From assembly GCA_022820625.1 (NCBI GenBank), contig JAJEFE010000165.1:1-34374 (forward strand): a stretch of DNA of 34,374 nt, written 5' to 3'. The notes under the pieces are model-generated. The model was not told where the DNA came from and searched no databases. It was given only the letters and a program-made list of their open reading frames with translations. A program made the translations under genes and the position numbers. Shown here in pieces: positions 1 to 8,792 of this stretch. Within the stretch, counting starts at the first letter, position 1. Each line of letters starts with the position of its first letter. This DNA comes from Gammaproteobacteria bacterium. GTDB taxonomy: Bacteria; Pseudomonadota; Gammaproteobacteria; Steroidobacterales; Rariloculaceae.

Positions 1-860
1 TCCGGCCCGCGCGGCAGGGGATGCATGATGATTGCGTCGGCAGGGAAACGCCGTAACTGTTCAGGGCCGATCGTGTAGGCGGCGTAATCGGCGTCTTCCG
101 ATTCGTTCTGCTCGTCGTATTCCTCCTGCAGCCGCGTCACGTACAAGGCGTCCAGATCGCCGAGCACGTCGTCGAGCCGGCTGGTGGATGCGTGCTCGAC
201 CCCGTGTTCGTCAAGATGCTCGAGAATATCCTGCCCGATCTCGAAGCCTGGTGGCGCGACGAAACGCAATCGCACCTTGCTGTAGTTCTTCATCAGGTAG
301 CTGAGCGAGCGCACGGTGCGGCCGCGGCGGAGATCGCCCATCATGGCGATGGTCTTGCCGTCGATGCCGCCGCGCTGTTCGAAACTGCGCTCCAGCGTGT
401 AGATGTCCAGCAGGGCCTGGGTGGGATGCTGATCCGGGCCGCTGCCGGCGTTGATGACCGGAACCGGGCGCGGAATGGAGTCCATCAGTTCGGCCGCCCG
501 CGCGGCCTTTCCCCCTTCCGGGGTGCGCATGATGATGATGTCCGCGTAGGAACTGAAGGTGCGGATACTGTCTTCGAAAGTCTCGCCTTTCACCTCCGAG
601 GAAATGGAAGGGTTGCGGATTTCGCTGGTCTGCATGCCGAGGATATGGCAGGCGCTGTTGAAGGACAGGAAAGTTCGCGTGGAAGGTTGCGTGAAATAGA
701 GCATTGCGCGCCGGTTGGGCGCCAGGTCCCGCAGGGTTTGCGCGCCGGCCCGCGACTTCGCGAGGGTCCGGACGTGGGTCGCCACGCGGCACAGACGGTC
801 GAGCATCGGCCGGTCGAACTGCCGGGTATCGATGACGTGAAACAGCCCGCTATTCCCCAT
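1..860 (-). CDS. pyrB: Aspartate carbamoyltransferase catalytic chain, C-terminus cut off by window edge
   Basis: Catalyses carbamoyl phosphate + L-aspartate to N-carbamoyl-aspartate, the committed step of cytoplasmic pyrimidine synthesis. I translated the minus strand directly: 286 codons are present and the frame stays open at the left edge. Family signatures are in order: the carbamoyl-phosphate loop STRT at residues 60-63, HPTQAL at 145-150 (the His and Gln that bind carbamoyl phosphate), GDLRRGRTVRS near 175-185, VTRLQEE at 241-247, and HPLPR at 280-284. The last motif lies near the C-terminus in this family, so only a few tens of residues are missing. The ATG at 860 is chosen because the first helix follows immediately; the frame is open further upstream and no strong ribosome-binding site is visible. 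It diverges from the TGS GTPase gene across 72 bp. This is core metabolism, unlike the catabolic genes to the right. Confidence 0.93.
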   Translation of the reverse strand, partial: MGNSGLFHVIDTRQFDRPMLDRLCRVATHVRTLAKSRAGAQTLRDLAPNRRAMLYFTQPSTRTFLSFNSACHILGMQTSEIRNPSISSEVKGETFEDSIRTFSSYADIIIMRTPEGGKAARAAELMDSIPRPVPVINAGSGPDQHPTQALLDIYTLERSFEQRGGIDGKTIAMMGDLRRGRTVRSLSYLMKNYSKVRLRFVAPPGFEIGQDILEHLDEHGVEHASTSRLDDVLGDLDALYVTRLQEEYDEQNESEDADYAAYTIGPEQLRRFPADAIIMHPLPRGP

Positions 861-932
861 ACCGCCGCCATTATCGTTGAATGGTGTCCCGGTGTCGCGC
901 CGAGCGACTCCGGGGGTAAACTTTTCGCCGCC

Positions 933-1976
933 ATGCCCACCAACGTCACGCAGGAATACAAGAAGGCCGAGCAGGCATTTCGGGAAGCCAGGGAACCGCA
1001 GGACCGCCTGCGCTGCCTGCGCGAGATGCTGCGGCTTATCCCCAAGCACAAGGGTACCGAACACGTCCAGGCGGACATCAAGACCCGGATCAAGCAGCTC
1101 ACCACCGAACTTTCCCGGCCGCGAAAGGGCGGCGCGCGTTCCGGGCCCGCCCACGCCGTGCGCCGCGAAGGAGCGGCCCAGGTGGCGCTGCTGGGCGCGC
1201 CCAATGCCGGCAAGTCGCAACTTCATTCGGCGCTCACGGGGTCGCAGTCCACCGTCGGCGCCTGGCCGCATACCACCGAGACGCCGATACCGGGGATGGC
1301 GCCGTATCAGGACATCCACTTTCAGCTGGTGGACCTGCCTCCGGTAGCGGTCGAACGCACCCAGCCCTGGCTGGCGACCGCCCTGCAGCCGGCCGACGGC
1401 GCGCTGCTGGTCGTGGATATCGCCTCGCCGGACTGCGCCGGGGAGATCGGTATCGTGCTGGACAAGATGGGCGAGAAGCGCGTGACGTTTGTTCCTCAAT
1501 GGCCGGGACTGCCGGACCCGCGCAAGCGCCGCCGCAACAAGCGCCGGGCGCGCGGGGAGGAGACCTTCGAGGACCTGTTCCGGATTCGCCTCCCTGCCCT
1601 GCTGGTGGCCAACAAGACGGACCTGGGCAACTACGATGACCGGCTGGACGCGTTAAGCAGGAAGCTGGGCTTTCCGTCGGTTGCGGTTTCGGCCGAGACG
1701 CGGGAGAACCTGGATGCCGTGCCGGAGTTTCTGTTCAGGGGGCTGGGCGTGGTGCGCGCCTACACCAAGACGCCGGGCAAGCCTCCCGACCTGGGACGGC
1801 CGTTCACGCTGCGGCATGGGGCTACGGTCAGCGAGCTGGCTTCGCTGGTGCATAAGGACATCGCGGGTAGCTTGCGGTTTGCGCGGATATGGGGGGAGAA
1901 GGCTTATGACGGGCAGCAGGTGAGTCCGAAGCACCTTATTCACGACGGCGACATTCTTGAGTTGCACCACCGCTGA
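933..1976 (+). CDS. TGS-domain GTPase of the OBG/DRG type
   Basis: 347-residue cytoplasmic P-loop GTPase. A basic, probably helical N-terminus (residues 1-70) precedes a G domain with G1 GAPNAGKSQ (88-96), a G3 site DLPP (134-137), G4 NKTD (227-230) and G5 VSAE (252-255). A TGS domain, a small beta-grasp fold found in DRG and SpoT/ThrRS proteins and often linked to RNA or ribosome contact, fills about 275-347. A very basic Arg/Lys-rich insert lies at 197-207. The G3 motif has Pro where most GTPases have the Gly of DxxG. The frame is open upstream to 192, but the stretch before 933 overlaps pyrB on the other strand and has no domain sense; ATG 933 gives the usual family length. The exact cellular role is not established for bacterial members. 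Confidence 0.85.
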   Translation: MPTNVTQEYKKAEQAFREAREPQDRLRCLREMLRLIPKHKGTEHVQADIKTRIKQLTTELSRPRKGGARSGPAHAVRREGAAQVALLGAPNAGKSQLHSALTGSQSTVGAWPHTTETPIPGMAPYQDIHFQLVDLPPVAVERTQPWLATALQPADGALLVVDIASPDCAGEIGIVLDKMGEKRVTFVPQWPGLPDPRKRRRNKRRARGEETFEDLFRIRLPALLVANKTDLGNYDDRLDALSRKLGFPSVAVSAETRENLDAVPEFLFRGLGVVRAYTKTPGKPPDLGRPFTLRHGATVSELASLVHKDIAGSLRFARIWGEKAYDGQQVSPKHLIHDGDILELHHR

Positions 1977-1997
1977 CCTAAGTCTTGCCAACCCTCA

Positions 1998-2118
1998 CCT
2001 CTTTTCTCCCCCCTTCGATGTGGCGAGGCGCTGTGAGCGCCGGGTCATCGGCGCTCACTGGCTCGATTTCGCCACCCTGGCTTCAACGCTCTCCACAGCG
2101 AAGGGGGGAGAAAAGAGG
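1998..2118. repeat. Nested 121-bp palindrome between convergent genes
   Basis: The outer arms 1998-2017 and 2099-2118 are perfect 20-bp inverted copies. Inside them, 2020-2026 pairs with 2069-2075 (7 bp) and 2033-2041 pairs with 2050-2058 (9 bp, 8-nt loop). A competing small hairpin, 2027-2032 with 2036-2041, is also possible. It sits between the ends of the TGS GTPase gene and the membrane-protein gene, which converge. It could be a miniature inverted-repeat element (MITE), a bidirectional terminator, or both. There is no T-run after either arm, and I saw no clear target-site duplication in the flanks. Confidence 0.75.
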
Positions 2119-2131
2119 CTTTAGCCGGCGT

Positions 2132-2794
2132 TCAGGCGCCGGGTTTGATGATGGAGAGGATAGTGATGGCGGCGATGCAGAGCCATAGCAGTCCCAGCAT
2201 TGAGGTGCCCGCCGTGTAGTTTCGTCGGATTGCGCGCTCGCGCGAGGAGTTGGAACCTTGCGCTTCGATTTGCCGCCAGATGGCGAAGAACTGGATGATG
2301 TAGTAGCGGATGCCGATGCCGCAGGCGATCACGCCGCCGAACAGAACAAGCTTCCAGGCCAGCCAGCCCTGTGCGAATCCGACGAAGATCGCGGCAAGGC
2401 CGCCTGGTACCAGCGCTGCCAGCAGCAAATAACGGATCAGGCGATCCAGCAACGCCAATTGCCTGCCGCCGCCGCCGTGCCTCAGGCGGTGGACGATCTC
2501 GACGAACGCCAGCCAGAGCAGTGTGGCAAAGCCTGCGGCCCACGCCAGCGTCGGGCCGCCGGGGAAATAGCCGAGCAAGGCCGCGAGAACGGTTCCCAGG
2601 CCTGCCTGCAGCACCAGCGCATAGCGAACGTGCTGGTCCACGTCCATGACGTGCTCCATCAGGCGCTTGCGTTCCTCGAAGGGCATGGACGCCGCCCGGC
2701 AGACAAAGCGGAATTCGCTGTTGATGACGAACTCGGCGCCCAGCCAGTAGCCGAGCACGGCGATATGGATAACGAGGAGTACGTCAACCGGCAT
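2132..2794 (-). CDS. Hypothetical polytopic membrane protein
   Basis: 220 residues, last gene of the nine-gene minus-strand run. Hydrophobic segments are visible near residues 3-24, 58-78, 82-98, 118-142, 146-168 and 196-216, giving five or six membrane spans. A charged loop at 36-58 contains the motif DVDQHVR, and a His-rich turn (about 100-107) precedes a glycine stretch. I do not recognise the family with confidence; the N-terminal pattern of His in the first helix followed by a short cytoplasmic loop resembles small DUF2269/CopD-like membrane proteins. Its ATG lies 3 nt after the stop of the upstream SDR gene, so it is almost certainly co-translated. It may be an accessory subunit of the catabolic operon, but this is inference. 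Confidence 0.7.
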   Translation of the reverse strand: MPVDVLLVIHIAVLGYWLGAEFVINSEFRFVCRAASMPFEERKRLMEHVMDVDQHVRYALVLQAGLGTVLAALLGYFPGGPTLAWAAGFATLLWLAFVEIVHRLRHGGGGRQLALLDRLIRYLLLAALVPGGLAAIFVGFAQGWLAWKLVLFGGVIACGIGIRYYIIQFFAIWRQIEAQGSNSSRERAIRRNYTAGTSMLGLLWLCIAAITILSIIKPGA

Positions 2795-2797
2795 ACG

Positions 2798-3514
2798 TCA
2801 CCAGGGCACGGACTCGCCATGCAGGTTCAGGAACCTGCCGCTGTCTTCCGGCCCCAGGGCCGCGATGACCTTGATTTGTTTCGCCACGCTGTCTTCGACG
2901 CTCCACGTGGCGCTCCATCCGCCCAACGCGGTCTGTGCCCATCCCGGCGCCATGGAAATGACCCGGATCCCGCGTGCCCGGAGATCTACCGCAAGACTCC
3001 GGGCGATCATGTTCAGCGCGGCCTTGCTTGTCCGGTAAGCGTAACTCTGCCCGTGCTCGTTGTTGCCGATCGACCCCAGGTCCGAGGACATCATGACCAC
3101 CAGCGGATTGTCGCTCCGCATCAGGGAACCCTCCAATGCCCTGGTCAGTCGGAATTGAGCGATCACGTTGACGCGCATGATTTCCTCCCAAAGCTCGTAG
3201 TCCATGCTGTCGACGCTTTGCCTTTGAGAGTCTCTGGTCCAGCTGCCGCCGTACAGACCGGCGTTGTTGATCAAATAATCGATTCGCCGCTCCTTGAGAT
3301 TCCCCGCAAAGGAATCGATGGAGTCCCAGTCGTTCATGTCCAATCGACCGATGCTGAGTAAAGGTTTGTATTTCCTGGACAGTTCGGTCAGCGATTCGGC
3401 GTTTTCCGGGTCACGGACGCCCGCAATCACTTTTTCTCCCATGGCAAGAAGTTGTCTTGCGTAGCCGAGGCCGATGCCCCGATTGGCGCCGGAAATCAAC
3501 CAGGTATTGCTCAT
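2798..3514 (-). CDS. Short-chain dehydrogenase/reductase (SDR)
   Basis: 238-residue classical SDR, predicted cytoplasmic NAD(P)(H)-dependent oxidoreductase. The Rossmann nucleotide-binding motif GANRGIG is at residues 9-15, NNAG at 83-86, the catalytic Ser at 143/144 (MMSSD), and the catalytic pair Y160 and K164 in YRTSK. The following PGWAQT segment fits the usual PG motif after the active site. The short, early-ending C-terminus is like the CsgA/C-factor subgroup. ATG 3514 has an excellent ribosome-binding site, GGGAGGAACAG, directly upstream. It lies 31 bp after the aldo/keto reductase gene, in the same operon, which suggests it interconverts an alcohol and a ketone in that pathway. The substrate is unknown. 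Confidence 0.88.
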   Translation of the reverse strand: MSNTWLISGANRGIGLGYARQLLAMGEKVIAGVRDPENAESLTELSRKYKPLLSIGRLDMNDWDSIDSFAGNLKERRIDYLINNAGLYGGSWTRDSQRQSVDSMDYELWEEIMRVNVIAQFRLTRALEGSLMRSDNPLVVMMSSDLGSIGNNEHGQSYAYRTSKAALNMIARSLAVDLRARGIRVISMAPGWAQTALGGWSATWSVEDSVAKQIKVIAALGPEDSGRFLNLHGESVPW

Positions 3515-3545
3515 CTGTTCCTCCCGATGAAATTGAGGTGTACGT

Positions 3546-4532
3546 CTATTGGCATGAATCTATTGTTTCCAGGACGGTCTGATTACCAGCCGTTTCCGGA
3601 AGCTCGATGTAGGGACGGGTGCCGTAGGCTTCATTCAACCGGCTCAGCAGCGCGCCGGGAAGCGACATTTCGGCCGCGGCCAGCGCATCCTCGATGTGTT
3701 CAAGACGGGTTGCTCCGACCACGGGGGTCGTCACGGCCGGCCGGGTCCACAGCCAGGCCAGGGCCGCGCAGGCGGGCTTGATTCCATATTCGTCCGACAC
3801 CTCCGCCAGCACGTCGAGCACCTCGTCGCGCGGCGCCCCATACATCTGCTCCGCCACGTCGTCCACCCTTGCACGGGGAGTGGACAGGGGCGCGCGCGGG
3901 CGCGCCAGCCGGCCGCGCGCGAGCGGACTCCAGGGCAGGACGGCGATGCCCTGATCGATGCAGAACGGCAGGAGATCGCGTTCTTCCTCGCGATACAGCA
4001 GGTTGTAATGCACCTGCACGGTCTCGAACCCGGGCCAGCCGTTGGCCCGCGCCGTAAAGTTCATCTTGGCCAGCTGCCAGGCGCGAAGATTGCTCGCGCC
4101 CAGGTGGCGCACCTTGCCTTCGCGCACCAGCCGGGCAAGCGCTTCCATCGTTTCTTCCACGGGAGTTTCATCGTCGTAGAGGTGTATCTGCAGCAGATCG
4201 ATGGTCTCGACGCCCAACCGCCGCAGCGATGCCTCGCATGATGCCTTCACGTTACCGGCGGAAAGGCCCATCTCACCCTCACCGACCGGGAAATAGAGCT
4301 TGGTTGCGATGATGACGCGCTCTCGCGCCCCCGCCCGGCGCAACATGCGCCCCAGCACGCGCTCGCTGCGTCCGGTCGAATACACGTTGGCGGTATCGAA
4401 AAAGGTCACGCCGAGCTCGAGCGCCCGCGTGAGAATCTCGAGCGACTCCTTCTCGTCCAGCACCCAGGGCCGCCAGGCGCTGGATCCGAAACCCATGCAG
4501 CCGAGCGCGACACGCGGCAGGGAAAGGGCCAT
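3546..4532 (-). CDS. Aldo/keto reductase
   Basis: 328-residue NADPH-dependent aldo/keto reductase with a TIM-barrel fold. The catalytic tetrad is intact: D46 (FFDTA), Y51 (NVYS), K78 (ATKL) and H117 (QIHL). The C-terminal nucleotide-binding region shows PVVGATRLEHIEDAL. It resembles bacterial AKRs related to aryl-alcohol dehydrogenases and YajO. The start at 4532 overlaps the stop of the upstream monooxygenase gene as TGATG, a classic translational coupling; the open frame upstream of it is the shadow of that gene. Within the operon it could reduce an aldehyde or ketone made by the flavin enzymes. The substrate is not predictable. Confidence 0.9.
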   Translation of the reverse strand: MALSLPRVALGCMGFGSSAWRPWVLDEKESLEILTRALELGVTFFDTANVYSTGRSERVLGRMLRRAGARERVIIATKLYFPVGEGEMGLSAGNVKASCEASLRRLGVETIDLLQIHLYDDETPVEETMEALARLVREGKVRHLGASNLRAWQLAKMNFTARANGWPGFETVQVHYNLLYREEERDLLPFCIDQGIAVLPWSPLARGRLARPRAPLSTPRARVDDVAEQMYGAPRDEVLDVLAEVSDEYGIKPACAALAWLWTRPAVTTPVVGATRLEHIEDALAAAEMSLPGALLSRLNEAYGTRPYIELPETAGNQTVLETIDSCQ

Positions 4533-5785
4533 CAGATCTGCTTTCCGAGAACCGGCGAGGCGCCCGGCGCGGTCTTTCCCCCGTCGAGCAGCGGGTCCCC
4601 GGTGGGCACGCCCAGCCGGACCTTGCCGGTCGGCGCCATGGATTGCTCCCAGTTCAGTTCGATGTGCGTGGAAATGGCCCGGCAGTCGCGGTACAGCCGC
4701 TGGACGGGATTGGAAGCCTTTTGCCCCGTGACGCCCATCATGGCCGCCAGGGAGTCCGCCGTGGACTCGCACAGCCGCGATCCGAACGTCACCAGGCGAC
4801 GCATGCGCAGCAGCCGCTCGCCGACAATTTCCTCGCCTGCCGCTCCGGCCGCATGAAGGTCCCTGATCACGTCCTCGAACAGCAGTTCCGCCGCATCGAG
4901 TCTGGCGCAGGCTTCACCGACGCGAACCTGCACCGGCACCTGCGACACGATCGATTCACCGAAGAGCTTCCCCTTCCGGGTGCGGGTTTGCGCGCAATAG
5001 GACTCCAGCGCCCCCCGCGCCGCGCCGAGCAGCGGTCCCTGGAACCAGCTTCCCTGATAGGGAAATGTGCGAACGCGGTGCACGTAGCTCTCGGCAATTG
5101 CGGCGCCCGGCGGATCCATGCTGGCAAACTCTTCGATGGTCACAACCCGCCAGGCCGGTACGAAAACCTGGTCGGCCGATACATCGTGGCTGCCGGTGCC
5201 GCGAAGCCCCTCGACATGCCAGGTGTCGTGGACCTCGTACTCGCCCGGGAGCAGCAACGCGAAGTGCGAAATCCCGCCTTCGGGATCCTCGCGGGCGGTG
5301 ACCATCACGCCGCTGGCAACATTCACGCCGCTGACGAACGCCCATCGCCCCGTCAGCAGCCAGCCGGAACCATCGCGGTGAATGGCGCCCCCGCCGGCGG
5401 AACCGGTTGCCAGCACGGCGTCGTCGCCGGCGCTGGCAAAGAACTCGTCCTGGGCCTCCGGCAGGAACCGGCCGACGAACATCACGTGCGAAAAGACCAG
5501 TGACACCAGCCACCCCGTCGATCCGCACTCCCGCGCGAGCCGTTCGCTCACGGTGAAATGAGGCCCCCAGTCGAGACCGTAGCCTCCGTAGCGGCGAGGC
5601 CTGTACAGCTTGTGCAGCCCCGCCCCTCTCAGCGCCTCCACCACCTCGGGGACCGGATCGCGCAGTTCCTCGGAGCGCTCGGCATTCTCGCGAACAAGCG
5701 GGGCCAGCGCTTCGGCGGTGGAGACCAGTTCGGCCGGTGTCGGCACAGCGGAGTCCGTTGACGCCGTCGCACTCCTATTCGACAT
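4532..5785 (-). CDS. Group D flavin-dependent monooxygenase, oxygenase component (acyl-CoA dehydrogenase fold)
   Basis: 417 residues with the acyl-CoA dehydrogenase fold: helical N-terminal domain (about 1-115), beta domain (about 120-230, with WLLTGRWAFVSGV) and C-terminal helical bundle. The sequence lacks the catalytic Glu context of CoA dehydrogenases and instead follows two-component hydroxylases such as HsaA, the HPA hydroxylase C2 component and DszC. Features include FRYGGYGLDW-like N-terminal Gly-rich turns and the C-terminal RLYRDCRAISTH motif typical of this group. Such enzymes hydroxylate phenolic or heteroaromatic substrates using reduced FMN or FAD made by a separate reductase, and none is encoded nearby. 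ATG 5785 is preferred over an in-frame TTG at 5800. The gene is coupled (TGATG) to the aldo/keto reductase and follows the FAD oxidase gene by 72 bp. Confidence 0.83.
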   Translation of the reverse strand: MSNRSATASTDSAVPTPAELVSTAEALAPLVRENAERSEELRDPVPEVVEALRGAGLHKLYRPRRYGGYGLDWGPHFTVSERLARECGSTGWLVSLVFSHVMFVGRFLPEAQDEFFASAGDDAVLATGSAGGGAIHRDGSGWLLTGRWAFVSGVNVASGVMVTAREDPEGGISHFALLLPGEYEVHDTWHVEGLRGTGSHDVSADQVFVPAWRVVTIEEFASMDPPGAAIAESYVHRVRTFPYQGSWFQGPLLGAARGALESYCAQTRTRKGKLFGESIVSQVPVQVRVGEACARLDAAELLFEDVIRDLHAAGAAGEEIVGERLLRMRRLVTFGSRLCESTADSLAAMMGVTGQKASNPVQRLYRDCRAISTHIELNWEQSMAPTGKVRLGVPTGDPLLDGGKTAPGASPVLGKQI

Positions 5786-5857
5786 CGCGGGTACCTGCAA
5801 AACGCGAAACGGAAACCCGGGAATGATAGCGTCGGGGGCGCAGCGTCACCAACGCCT

Positions 5858-7438
5858 TTACAGACCGAGGGCGCCGGGGTTGAACAGCTTCTTTGCGTCG
5901 ACCGCCGACTTCAGCGCGCGCATAAGCTCTATTGCTGCAGGGTCGCGGTCGCGCAGCAGCGGATACTGCTTGCCGACCTGAAGGTGGCCGGCGCCATAGC
6001 GGTGGTACTGCTCGATCGCGGCCTGGCGCATGGTCTGCACCAGTTCGGCGCCCGCCGGATTGGACGGATACGAAGGAATCGAGTCCCGGTACGCCTGATC
6101 GAGAACGGTGCGGTGGTACACGCTCTGCTCGTCCTTCCAGTAGAAGGCGGGTTCGTACAGGAAGGAACCGGCGCCCAGGGCGGAGAAAATCAGCCCGACG
6201 TGCACGCCGTGTTCGGCCATGTCCTGCCGCCGGACGTCGAGGTACTTCCTGAATTCCCGGTGGAAAGCGAGGACGGTCGAGGCCGGCAGGATTCCGTGCA
6301 CCGGCACCCATCGTTCGCCGGCCGGCCCGAGAACATTGTGCAGCGGCGCGAAAGGCGTTGCGCGGACGATCGACGGCACGGAATTCGGAATCTCCCGACC
6401 GTTGCGGAGAGCCAGCCGGCGCAACAGCCGTTTCTTGCCGCGGATCTCGCCGGCGGATTCTCCCTCGAATATGTAGTGCGCGGCATAGGGTGCGGCCGAC
6501 AGCGCCTTGCTGCCCGACAGGCCCATTCGCATGACCTTGAGCAGTCCGGCGGCGGGGTTGTCCGACGCGGCGATGACGGAACGGGCCATTTCCAGCCGTG
6601 TCGATATGTCCTGGCCCTTTCCGATCTGTCCCTGCTGCAGCGCGCGGTCGAGCGCAAACGACTTTTCCTCCACGACGTGCCCCGCAATCCCGGACATTGC
6701 CTGTATCGCGTCTTCGAATGTTCCGAACCCGAAGGACAGGCAAGCGGATCTTGGCCGCGTCTTCATGACCTTCAGGGTGATCAGCGACTTGAAACCCAGG
6801 GCGCCGCAGTCCCCCGCGAACAGCCCGGTCAGGTCAGGTCCGTAGTGGCGGTAGAAGGGAACCCCGAGTTTTGAACCCGCCTGCCCGGTCCGGACGATCC
6901 GCCCTTCTGCCGCGATGACCTCCATGGCCAGCACGATTTCGCAGGACACGCCCCAGGTATTGGTGCCCAGTCCCAGTGCGTTCTGACTGATGGAACCTCC
7001 CACGGTGGCCGCAATTCCCGAGAAGGGGCCGCGAATCGGAGTGCGCAATCCGCGCGCCGCTAGCGCCGCATCCAGTTCGGCCCAGGTGACGCCGGGCTCG
7101 GCCGTCACGTACATATCCTGCTCGTTGATTTCGACGATGCGATCAAGCCGCCCTGCGTCGATCAGGATCGCTTTCGCGGTTGTCGGCAAATAGCCCGCCG
7201 TGTACGACGCTCCGCCGCCGCGCGGCACTATGGCGACGTCGTTGGCGTACGCATGAGCGATCACCTGCGCCGCTTCCTCGACCGAGCCCGGGCGGACAAC
7301 GGCGATCGGCAGTTCGCCGCGCCGGTAGACATCCGTGGTGAAGAATTCCCGCCTGCCGTCGACAATGAGGTGTTCGCCGCCGACGACCCGCTCAAGGCCG
7401 TGCAGAAACTCGTTTCCATGGATTTCCGGCGGCGCCAT
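5858..7438 (-). CDS. FAD-linked oxidase, VAO/PCMH family (D-lactate dehydrogenase/cresol dehydrogenase type)
   Basis: 526 residues. The PCMH FAD-binding domain covers about 40-225: VVRPGSVEEAAQVI at 48-60, the pyrophosphate loop RGGGASYTAGY at 73-83, and a second FAD stretch ending GGSISQNALGLG near 147-158. A FAD-oxidase C-terminal domain follows, and the protein ends in LFNPGALGL, a family hallmark. VAO-family enzymes oxidise hydroxy acids, alcohols or para-substituted phenols. Which class this one belongs to cannot be settled by motif: no His is seen in the RGGGASYTAGY loop where some members attach FAD covalently. No signal peptide is visible, so it is cytoplasmic. ATG 7438 lies 19 bp after the MFS transporter gene. 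In the operon it is a good candidate for oxidising a side chain before or after ring hydroxylation. Confidence 0.85.
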   Translation of the reverse strand: MAPPEIHGNEFLHGLERVVGGEHLIVDGRREFFTTDVYRRGELPIAVVRPGSVEEAAQVIAHAYANDVAIVPRGGGASYTAGYLPTTAKAILIDAGRLDRIVEINEQDMYVTAEPGVTWAELDAALAARGLRTPIRGPFSGIAATVGGSISQNALGLGTNTWGVSCEIVLAMEVIAAEGRIVRTGQAGSKLGVPFYRHYGPDLTGLFAGDCGALGFKSLITLKVMKTRPRSACLSFGFGTFEDAIQAMSGIAGHVVEEKSFALDRALQQGQIGKGQDISTRLEMARSVIAASDNPAAGLLKVMRMGLSGSKALSAAPYAAHYIFEGESAGEIRGKKRLLRRLALRNGREIPNSVPSIVRATPFAPLHNVLGPAGERWVPVHGILPASTVLAFHREFRKYLDVRRQDMAEHGVHVGLIFSALGAGSFLYEPAFYWKDEQSVYHRTVLDQAYRDSIPSYPSNPAGAELVQTMRQAAIEQYHRYGAGHLQVGKQYPLLRDRDPAAIELMRALKSAVDAKKLFNPGALGL

Positions 7439-7457
7439 CTTCAGTTTCCCGCGGCAT

Positions 7458-8789
7458 TCAGGACAGGCGGGCTCCGGCGCCTGCCGCGCGTGGCATGTGC
7501 CGCAATCCGGCCCACAGGATCAGTCCCGCAACCAGTATCAGTGAAGTACTGACGACGGCGATGGAGCGGCTGATCATCATCGGATCGCCCATGACATAGT
7601 CCGTGAACAGGGCGATGAACCAGGGACCGCATCCCTGCCCGATCAACGTGCCGACGAATGTGTACACAGCCACCAGTTGCCCCCGGATCTGGTTCGGCGC
7701 CAGACTCGGAATCGCCGCTATGGCGGCCCCGAATGACATGGTCCCGAAATAGGTCAGCGGCACCACCAGCACAGCACTCCCCAGGCCTGAGCCGGCGAGC
7801 GCAAAGGCCGGAACCAGCGGTATGGTGATGGCGGCGGAAATCAATGGCGTGACTATGAAGGTTCGCGGACCGAATCGCGGAAACAGCCTGTCGCACAGCC
7901 AACCTCCTGATACCGTGCCTGCGGTGGCGCATACCAGGAAGGCGACACCGTAAAGCTGACCGATATCGGCGGCCGTCCACCCGTAGGTACGGATGAAGAA
8001 AGTCGGTACCCATGCCGTCAACCCGTACTGGAAGGCATTGATCAGCGACATGCCCGCGAAGATCGAAATCCACATGGCCTTGTCCCGCCGCAGGAATGCC
8101 GCCGCTTTCGCCAGTGTCATGCCCTCGCCGTGCTGTTTCGCAAGGCCGCGCCGTGCCGGCTCGCGAACGAAAAGAAAAAGGCCGAGGAAAAGAATGCTGG
8201 GAATGCTGGCAAAGCCGAAAGCGAGCTGCCACGACCGCACGTCTCCTACCAGCGGCAGGGTGAAGAACTCGGTGGTCGGCAAACGGCCGATCACGACGCC
8301 GCCCAGCGCGAGCGCCAGCCCCGAACCGACAAAGCTTGCGGCGGTAACGGTGCTGGTTGCCAGCGCGATCCTTCCTGGGCGGAAGTAGTCGCTGAGCAGG
8401 GAGAAACCGGCGGGAACAAGCGCTGCCTCGCCAAGCCCAACCAGCATCCGGGCGCCAAACAGCGACCAGTATCCGTCGGCGACCATGCACCCGAGGGTGG
8501 CCAGGCTCCAGGCCAGCACGCTGAACACGATGAGTTTGACCCGGCTGTAGCTGTCCGCCAGTCTTCCCGCGGGAATGGCCATGCAGGCGTACAGCATGGC
8601 GAAGGCAAAACCGAGGAGCAGGCTTACTTTCGTGTCGCTGAGCTCGAACGCCAGCCGCATGGGCTCCACCAGGAGGTTGATGACCATCCTGTCGATGTAG
8701 CTCCCGATCTGCAGCAGGGAGATCGTCACGACGACGAACCACGCATAGGCCGGCCTTGCGGCCGGGGCGTTGGGGGCGCGACTCGACAC
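7458..8789 (-). CDS. MFS transporter, spinster-like
   Basis: 443-residue major facilitator with about 12 membrane helices. The first helix carries YIDRMVINLL, a motif of the spinster-like MFS branch common in proteobacterial catabolic clusters. The loop between helices 2 and 3 has GRLADSYSR, the MFS signature Asp-Arg region. A large central loop (about 195-215, rich in Arg and Lys) divides the two six-helix halves. It starts with GTG at 8789, only 3 nt after the stop of the hydroxylase gene; no ATG is available before helix 1, so GTG is well supported. It probably moves the operon's substrate across the inner membrane after TonB-dependent uptake. It is a paralogue of the transporter at 23313-24710. 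Confidence 0.9.
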   Translation of the reverse strand: MSSRAPNAPAARPAYAWFVVVTISLLQIGSYIDRMVINLLVEPMRLAFELSDTKVSLLLGFAFAMLYACMAIPAGRLADSYSRVKLIVFSVLAWSLATLGCMVADGYWSLFGARMLVGLGEAALVPAGFSLLSDYFRPGRIALATSTVTAASFVGSGLALALGGVVIGRLPTTEFFTLPLVGDVRSWQLAFGFASIPSILFLGLFLFVREPARRGLAKQHGEGMTLAKAAAFLRRDKAMWISIFAGMSLINAFQYGLTAWVPTFFIRTYGWTAADIGQLYGVAFLVCATAGTVSGGWLCDRLFPRFGPRTFIVTPLISAAITIPLVPAFALAGSGLGSAVLVVPLTYFGTMSFGAAIAAIPSLAPNQIRGQLVAVYTFVGTLIGQGCGPWFIALFTDYVMGDPMMISRSIAVVSTSLILVAGLILWAGLRHMPRAAGAGARLS

Positions 8790-8792
8790 CAG

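Noticed and set aside
7441..8742. 433-codon minus-strand frame in the MFS region
   Set aside because: Shifted frame of the MFS gene; its Arg/His-rich translation lacks membrane helices, while the 7458-8789 frame has them.
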